A DNA stretch of 64,000 nt from assembly GCA_023548195.1 (NCBI GenBank), contig JAJHZJ010000577.1, positions 1,232,574 through 1,296,573 of the forward strand, given 5' to 3'. Every line of letters starts with the position of its first letter. The first letter of the stretch is position 1. Under the pieces are notes generated by a model that saw nothing but the letters and a program-made list of their open reading frames with translations, had not been told where the DNA came from and made no database searches. Both the position numbers and the translations under genes were made by a program. Below are positions 58,785-64,000 of this stretch, piece after piece. Origin of the DNA: Bettongia penicillata ogilbyi (taxonomy: Eukaryota > Chordata > Mammalia > Diprotodontia > Potoroidae).

Positions 58785-59831
58785 ATGCCCAGAAAAAGGA
58801 AGAAAAATAAGACCATAGAAAGCTACTTTCCTGCAGGACAGATGTTCCCGCCTTTCAATTCTGATGATGAGGAACAATTCTTACCATCAGGGAAAGACAT
58901 GGAGGTTGGGGCTTCTGTATCCCAGACATCCCAGGTGGATGTCCGGTGGGCTCAGGCCATGGAAGAGCTCAAAAAGGATTTTGAAAATCAAGCAAGACAG
59001 GTGGAGGAAAAACTGGGAAGAGAAATGAGAGAGATGCAAGAAAAGCATGAAAAATGGGTTAATACCTTGGTAAAGGAGAGCCAAAAAAATGCTGAAGAAA
59101 ATAACACCTTGAAAAATAGGCTCACTCAATTGGCAAAAGAGGTTCAAAAAGCCAATGAGGAGAAGAAAGCTTTCAAAAGCAGAATTAGCCAAATGGAAAA
59201 AGAAGTTCAAAAGCTCACTGAAGAAAATAGTTCTCTCAAAATTAGAATGGAACAGATGGAGTCTAATGACTTTCTGAGAAACCAAGAAATCACAAAGCAA
59301 AATCAAAAGAATGAAAAAATGGAAGAGAATGTGAAATATCTCATGGGAAAAACTGACCTGGAAAATAGATCCAGGAGAGACAATTTAAAAATTATGGGAC
59401 TACCTGAAAGTCATGATCAAAAAAAGAGCCTAGACATCATCTTCCATGAAATTATCGAGGAAAACTGCTCTGACATTCTACAACCAGAGGGCAAAATAAG
59501 TATTGAAGGAATCCATTGATCACCGCCTGAAAGAGATCCAAAAAGAGAAACTCCTAGGAACATTGTGGCCAAATTTCAGAATTCTCAAGTCAAGGAGAAA
59601 ATATTGCAAGAAGCTAGAAAGAAACAATTCCAGTATTGTGGAAACAAAATCAGGATAACACAAGATCTAGCAGCTTCTACATTAAGGGATGGAAGGGCAT
59701 GGAATAGGATATTCCAGAAGTCAAAGGAACTAGGACTCAAACCAAGAATCACCTACCCAGAAAAACTGAGTACAATACTTCAGGGGAAAAATGGTCTTTC
59801 AATGAAACAGAGGACTTTCAAGCATTCTTGA
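58785..59831 (+). pseudogene. L1-type ORF1 protein with one in-frame stop
   Basis: Starts MPRKRKKNKTIESYF at 58,785; a basic N terminus is followed by heptad-rich sequence (residues about 55-185, for example EEKKAFKSRISQMEKEVQ). The RRM-like/C-terminal core begins RRDNLKIMGLPESHD and includes KIRITQDLAASTLRD. The frame is open for 244 codons to a TGA at 59,517-59,519, then stays open in the same frame to 59,831. Copy 1 has CGA at this position, so the stop looks like a CpG C-to-T change. The product, if read through, is about 348 residues, close to the ORF1p length range. ORF1p is an RNA-binding, trimeric nucleic-acid chaperone. Confidence 0.85.
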
Positions 59832-60015
59832 TGAAAAGACCAGAGCTGAAAAGAAAATTTGACTTTCAAACACAAGAATGAGAAGAAGCATGAAAAAGTA
59901 AACAGCAAAGAGAAGTCATATGGGACTTACCAAAAGTGAACTGTTTACATTCCTATATGGAAAGACAATGTTTGTAACTCTTAAAACTTTTCAGTATCTG
60001 GGTAGTTGGTGGGAC

Positions 60016-60088
60016 CACACACACACATACACATACACACACATGTACATGCATGCACGCACACACATACACACATGCACACACACAG
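60016..60088 (+). repeat. CA-rich tract in HAL1-like copy 2
   Basis: Imperfect (CA)n with TGCATG interruptions, at the same place as the tract at 38,915. Confidence 0.9.
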
Positions 60089-60905
60089 AGACAGAGAGCA
60101 CACAGTGAATTGAATAGGATGGGACCATATCTTAAAAGAAATTAAGGTAAATGGTGAGAGATAAATGTAGAGGGAGGAAAGTAGGTGAAATGGAATGGGG
60201 TAAATTATATCTCATTCAAGAGGCAAGCAGACTTTTTAGTGGAGGGAAAAAGAGGAGAGCTGAGAAAATAACAAGAAGTTTACCCTCATCACATTCAATT
60301 AAAGGAAGGAATAAAATGCACACTCATTTTGGTATGAAAACCTGTCTTACAATACAGCAAAGTGGGGGAGAAGGAGATAAGCAAGGGGGGGTATGATGGA
60401 AGGGAGGGTAATGGGAGGAGGGAGCAATTTGAAGTCAACACTCTTAGGGAGGGACAGGATCAAAAGACAGAATAGAAACAATGGGGGGCAGGATAGGATG
60501 GAGGGAAATACAGTTAGTCTTACACAACACGACTATTATGGAAGTCATTTGCAAAACTACACAGTCCCAAAGGGAATGGGTGGGGAGGGAGGGATGGGGA
60601 GAATTTGGAACTCAAAGTTTTAGGAACAACTGTTTAGTATTGTTCTTGCTACTAGGAAATAAGAAATACAGTCAATGGGGAATAGAAAGTCATCTGGCCC
60701 TACAGGAGAAAAGAGAAGATAGGGACAAGAGAAGGGAGGGATGATAGAAGAGAGGGCAGATTGGTGATAGGGAAAATTAGATTGCTCGGTGTACTGGGGT
60801 GGGAGGAGGGGATAAAAGGGGAAAAAATTTGGAACCCAAAATTTTGTGAAAATGAATGTAAAAAATTAAATAAATAAATTTTTATTAAAAAAAAAAGTCC
60901 AATCT

Positions 60906-61256
60906 ATTATTGCTTGACACTAACTAGGCGTGCAGGTGGACCAACAATGAGTTTTCCCTAGCAACAAGAATGAAGGAAGGGCTGTTGCTAGCCCTGCATC
61001 CCAGACTTTCATCCAATCATACCGTTTTCCATTATCCACGACACTTCAGACTTTGTGAACAATCATACTGTGTGATGCTTCCTGTTCTTTGTTCTCCTTT
61101 TCTTCCCAAAACTATAAGGAGGCTTGTAAGCACTACATGTTTTTTTAGCTTAGTGAGGAGTTGAAAGAACCATTTTATTGGTAATTGCTAGCCTTACCAA
61201 TAAATTGAGCATGCTTGGAACTTTGTGCCTCAGTATGCCTTAATTTCAATTGTGAC
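60906..61256 (+). mobile_element. LTR-like sequence, right part
   Basis: CCAAT-type box 'ccaatcataccg' (about 61,013), TATA-like 'actataaggaggc' (about 61,110), AATAAA (about 61,199), and end 'caattgtgaca' have the order of an LTR on the plus strand. The left part is presumably cut off by the HAL1-like element at 58,026-60,905. Ends and target duplication are not found, so this is moderate at best. Confidence 0.45.
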
Positions 61257-61440
61257 ACCAATTATATGTATAAAATTAAAGATATCTTATAGACAGAAAT
61301 ACTAGTTTATAATATAGTGATCAGAGACTGAAATAGCAATTTGAGATTCCTCTCCACAGAAGTAATAATAAAAGTCTTAGGAGTGAATTGCCAAGGAAGA
61401 TGTAGAAAGAAAAATAAAAGAGAGAGAAGCAAGAGTAAAA

Positions 61441-61920
61441 CTATCTTGGAGGCAGTTAGGTGGCTCAGTGGATAGACCACTAGACCTGGTGTCGGCAGGA
61501 CCTTAGCTCAAATCCAGCCTAAAATACTTTCTATGTGTCTTCGGGCATTTTTTAACCTGAGTGCCTTAATCTACTGGAGACTGTTTTGAGTGAGGGAGGG
61601 CTGTGCAGGTCACCAGCCTCACTTCTTCTCCAGAGCCATCTGAATCCAGTGACCAGATCTTCATCAGGATGACTGGAGATGACCCAGGATGCACTGGGAG
61701 ACCTTGGCCCTCACTTAGGGTGAGGTAGCGCCCATTCATTGAACAGTCCTGTTTAAGAAGTATTCAGGGCATGGCCCCTTTAATGGGGCAAAGAGAAAGA
61801 AAGACATCACCTTGGGAGGGAAACAGCAACAGTTACTGATAATCACTCTTAGGCCACCATGGTCTGTGGAGTCACAAAGAGTTGGATATGACTGAATGAG
61901 TGAACAGTAACAACCTTAGT
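61441..61920 (+). repeat. Long composite SINE with tRNA-like head, unusual middle and RTE tail
   Basis: Head 'ggcagttaggtggctcagtgg', 'atagaccactagacctggtg' (tRNA-SINE type). Middle 'gtcaccagcctcacttcttc', 'ggatgactggagatgaccca', 'gatgcactgggagaccttgg'. Tail 'agtcacaaagagttggatatgactgaatg' (RTE type), followed by AAC-rich sequence. The middle module is shared with the element at 26,411-26,893. Length about 480 bp. Confidence 0.75.
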
Positions 61921-61924
61921 TTAG

Positions 61925-62530
61925 GAAGAAAATGGAAAACCAACAAAAGGGGGCTGAGGAAATATAAATGACAAGAGAGGGAAGAGATGATAAATGAGGC
62001 CATAGTCAACAGAGTAAAAGGCAGAGGAGTCAAGGAGGCTGCAGGCTAAAAAACAATCCACAAGCTTTGATGATTAGGATGTCATTAGAAGGGATGTGAT
62101 AAAATGGATAGAGGTTGTATTGGCCCTGGACTCAACAGACCTGGGTTCAGATCCTGCCTCTATCACATAATACCTGTGTGACCTTGGACAAGTCACTTAA
62201 CCTCCCTTAGTTTCCTCATCCATAAAATGAGAGTGATCAACTAAATGGCCTTTTCTGTCTTTCCCAGGATCTAAGTCTATGATCTTAGAGCTTTTGAGAA
62301 AACTTCAGTAAAGCGATGAGGCTAGACATCAAATTGCAAGGGCCTGAGGAGAAAGTACCCAATGAAGACGTGGGTAGAATACTTTTTCATGGTAAAGTGG
62401 AGAAAAGAGACAGAACAGTAACTAAGAGGTAAGAGTAAGTAAGAGGGTAAGAGGGTCAAGAGAAGACTTTTTTTTTTCTTAGAATTCTAGAGACAAAAGA
62501 AATGTGTATAGGCAGGTGAGAAGGAGCCAG
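61925..62530 (+). repeat. Probable copy of the large unassigned repeat, interrupted by a SINE
   Basis: 'gaagagatgataaatgaggcc', 'ggcagaggagtcaaggaggctg' before the SINE and 'gatgaggctagacatcaaattgcaa' after it match modules of 43,745-46,290 loosely. Confidence 0.4.
62095..62290 (+). repeat. CORE-SINE
   Basis: 'gatagaggttgtattggccc', 'gacctgggttcagatcctgc', 'gtgtgaccttggacaagtca', 'cttagtttcctcatccataa', 'caactaaatggccttttctg'. Confidence 0.85.
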
Positions 62531-63640
62531 TGAAGGAGACATGGAAGATAAGGAAAGGCTTGCCAGGACAATCTGTTGCGGGGAGTGGGAGGGAATCAAT
62601 CAGGCACAGGTGGAAGGATCAGCCTAAGCAAGGAGCAAGGGACACAACTCCTCCACCCTCCACATACACAAATTCTCTTTCTTGCTGTCTGAAACCTGTA
62701 CTTGGTACATTTCCGACACTGACTCTCTGTGTTGACACTTTCCTACCCCCAACAGCACCTCTGCAAACTTAGACTAACAAAGATCATTTCAGCATGATAA
62801 GAAATTCCCCACCCTGCTCTCACTTCCTGTATCATAAACTTCAAGCTTCATGCTGTCCACCAACCACTAGGAATGGGGATAGTGACTGTCTGTCCCGTCT
62901 GCAACTCAATCCTGGCAGTTATGACTTTCAATGGCAGAACTGCCATATCAGTGGGTTTTGTTTTGTTTTTAACAACATAAACACATAAGATGCTTTTCCC
63001 CTGTTTATTATATGCTTTCCTCTTCCTGGGATTTGCAAAGTCTTCAACTCAGTCTATTCATAAACTTCAGGAAACATACAGTTTTATAAATTATACTTTA
63101 CTTTGAGTTATATCTTATTTAAAATTTCAAGATTAAACTGAAATACAGTTACCTCATCAGAAAAGCCACCAAAGTCTAAGATGATCATTAACATAAATTA
63201 ATAATCTTTTTATCTTTCAGAATCTATTACTTCAGGTAAACTTAATTATATTCCCTTCCTGCAGATTTAAACTGATGTCTTGACATCAATCCTCAGTGAC
63301 CACTCAATGATCACAATGTTTTAGGAATGCATATAAAAGCATGACATATATACACACAATAGCTTTGAGAAGTAATATGTTAGAGTAGACAGAGAGCTAC
63401 TTTCTACTTAGGAAAATGTGAGTTCGAGTACTGCCTTTCACATATACCTCATTAAAGTCACTCAACCTCTTAGGGCTCTAGGCCAGTGACATAAAACTGA
63501 AAGACAACAAATTTCTGATTAGGGTCACTAATCTGTACATAAGGATCCCTACAAGCCATATGTCAATTAAATTTTAAATTGTAATATTATCTTTATTTTA
63601 TTTTCACTTATCTTGATAAATACTTCCCGACTACACTTCG
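62531..63640. other. Intronic stretch, mostly unrecognised
   Basis: No exon recognised. A CORE-SINE fragment may lie at 63,385-63,500 ('cagagagctactttctactt', 'gagttcgagtactgcctttc'). Confidence 0.45.
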
Positions 63641-63644
63641 GTCA

Positions 63645-63760
63645 GGCTGTGGCAGTCACATGTTTGTACTCGGTGATGTTCATCCTTTGTTCTTTAAGAG
63701 GGCCAACGACATAACAAGGATGATGTTTTGTCCTCTACCCTGCAGGCAACTCTCTAGAAA
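63645..63760 (+). repeat. Fragment of the 26.4-kb element family
   Basis: 'gatgttcatcctttgttctttaagagggccaacgacataacaaggatgatg' matches, in degenerate form, the start of the element at 26,411 ('ggtcatttgtccttcactttcaaagagaaccaatgacatcaca'). Confidence 0.65.
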
Positions 63761-63929
63761 CTGCAGAGGTCTTACCCTGCCAGCGAAATCACAGGATGAA
63801 CCCCTTTCCATTGCCTTTAACCTGGAAACATAATATCATGGAAAGGAACTTAGAGTTCATCTAATACAACTGCTTAATTTTAAAGGTGAAAAATAAGGGG
63901 CCAGTACCTACAACTCATGACTGAGGAAG

Positions 63930-64000
63930 GAAACAAGCATTTATTAAGGCTCTACTCTGTGCTGGGCACTGTGATAAGCACTTCATAAATATGTTCTCAT
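63930..64000 (+). repeat. Repeat head fragment, cut by the window end
   Basis: 'acaagcatttattaaggctctactctgtgctgggcactg' matches the head motif of the unassigned repeat family. Confidence 0.55.

Larger units (their letters stand above)
58026..60890 (+). mobile_element. HAL1-like ORF1-only L1 derivative, copy 2 (nearly full length)
   Basis: A 2.87-kb element flanked by AAGAAAGTCCGATCT (58,011-58,025) and AAAAAAGTCCAATCT (60,891-60,905). GC-rich 5'UTR (58,026-58,784), ORF1 (58,785-59,831), CA tract (60,016-60,088), purine-rich 3' region, and a tail with 'taaataaataaatttttatt'. There is no ORF2 and no endonuclease or RT motif. The preserved ORF1 and near-identical target copies suggest it is much younger than copy 1 and the L1 relics. 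Confidence 0.9.

Noticed and set aside
61441..62290. Functional tRNA genes in the SINE heads
   Set aside because: The tRNA-like heads are diverged, lack a recognisable cloverleaf and are embedded in SINE bodies.
1..64000. CRISPR arrays, operons, phage or bacterial gene systems
   Set aside because: The window is vertebrate nuclear DNA: split exons, SINEs, LINEs and LTRs, with no prokaryotic gene organisation.

Overview
This 64 kb window looks like intronic sequence of a marsupial genome. It is AT-rich, has almost no long open reading frames, and is packed with transposable elements. The marsupial assignment rests on (i) many copies of a tRNA-related SINE whose 3' end resembles the RTE/Bov-B tail (the 'agtcagacacaactgaa' type), (ii) MIR/MAR-like CORE-SINEs with a 'gtggatagagcactgg' head, (iii) abundant L2/CR1-clade LINE tails, and (iv) L1 and ORF1-only L1 copies of a non-eutherian type. 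I cannot name the species.

The only host gene I can support is DHRSX (SDR46C1, a short-chain dehydrogenase/reductase) on the minus strand. Two coding exons are clear: 22864-22971, with the TGGxxGIG-type dinucleotide-binding motif, and 6268-6336, which continues the Rossmann fold after beta2. Both have canonical AG/GT borders and matching phases, so the codon split between them becomes the Ala of the VIIAGNN block. A third, weaker exon at 48822-48888 has a matching donor phase and an ATG, and may be an alternative first exon. The remaining DHRSX exons would lie beyond position 1 (C-terminal part) and possibly beyond 64000 (the usual first exon).

Everything else is mobile or repetitive DNA. 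1-6 kb: L1 3' end, a solo LTR with target duplication inside a CORE-SINE, an L2 tail, SINEs. 8.8-9.9 kb: L1 3' end followed by a GA-rich minisatellite. 11-20 kb: L2 tails, SINEs, fragments of a large repeat family I could not assign, and a Tigger (pogo-type) transposase relic. 24.5-31 kb: an internally deleted L1 carrying its own insertion, then a 5'-truncated L1 with target duplication. 31-37 kb: more of the unassigned repeat, SINEs, and a 1.5 kb L2 ORF2 remnant. 37.1-39.8 and 58.0-60.9 kb: two copies of an ORF1-only ('half-L1', HAL1-like) element, each flanked by target duplications. 41-48 kb: the unassigned repeat with nested SINE and L2 tails. 49.5-53.8 kb: three L1 remnants. 55-64 kb: simple repeats, a palindromic hAT-type MITE, SINEs, and LTR-like sequence split by the second HAL1-like copy.

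The most interesting material is the HAL1-like family (two copies with the same ORF1-to-3'UTR architecture and no ORF2) and the candidate alternative DHRSX first exon. All family assignments come from reading motifs; no alignments or database searches were run, and repeat boundaries are approximate unless a target duplication is stated.
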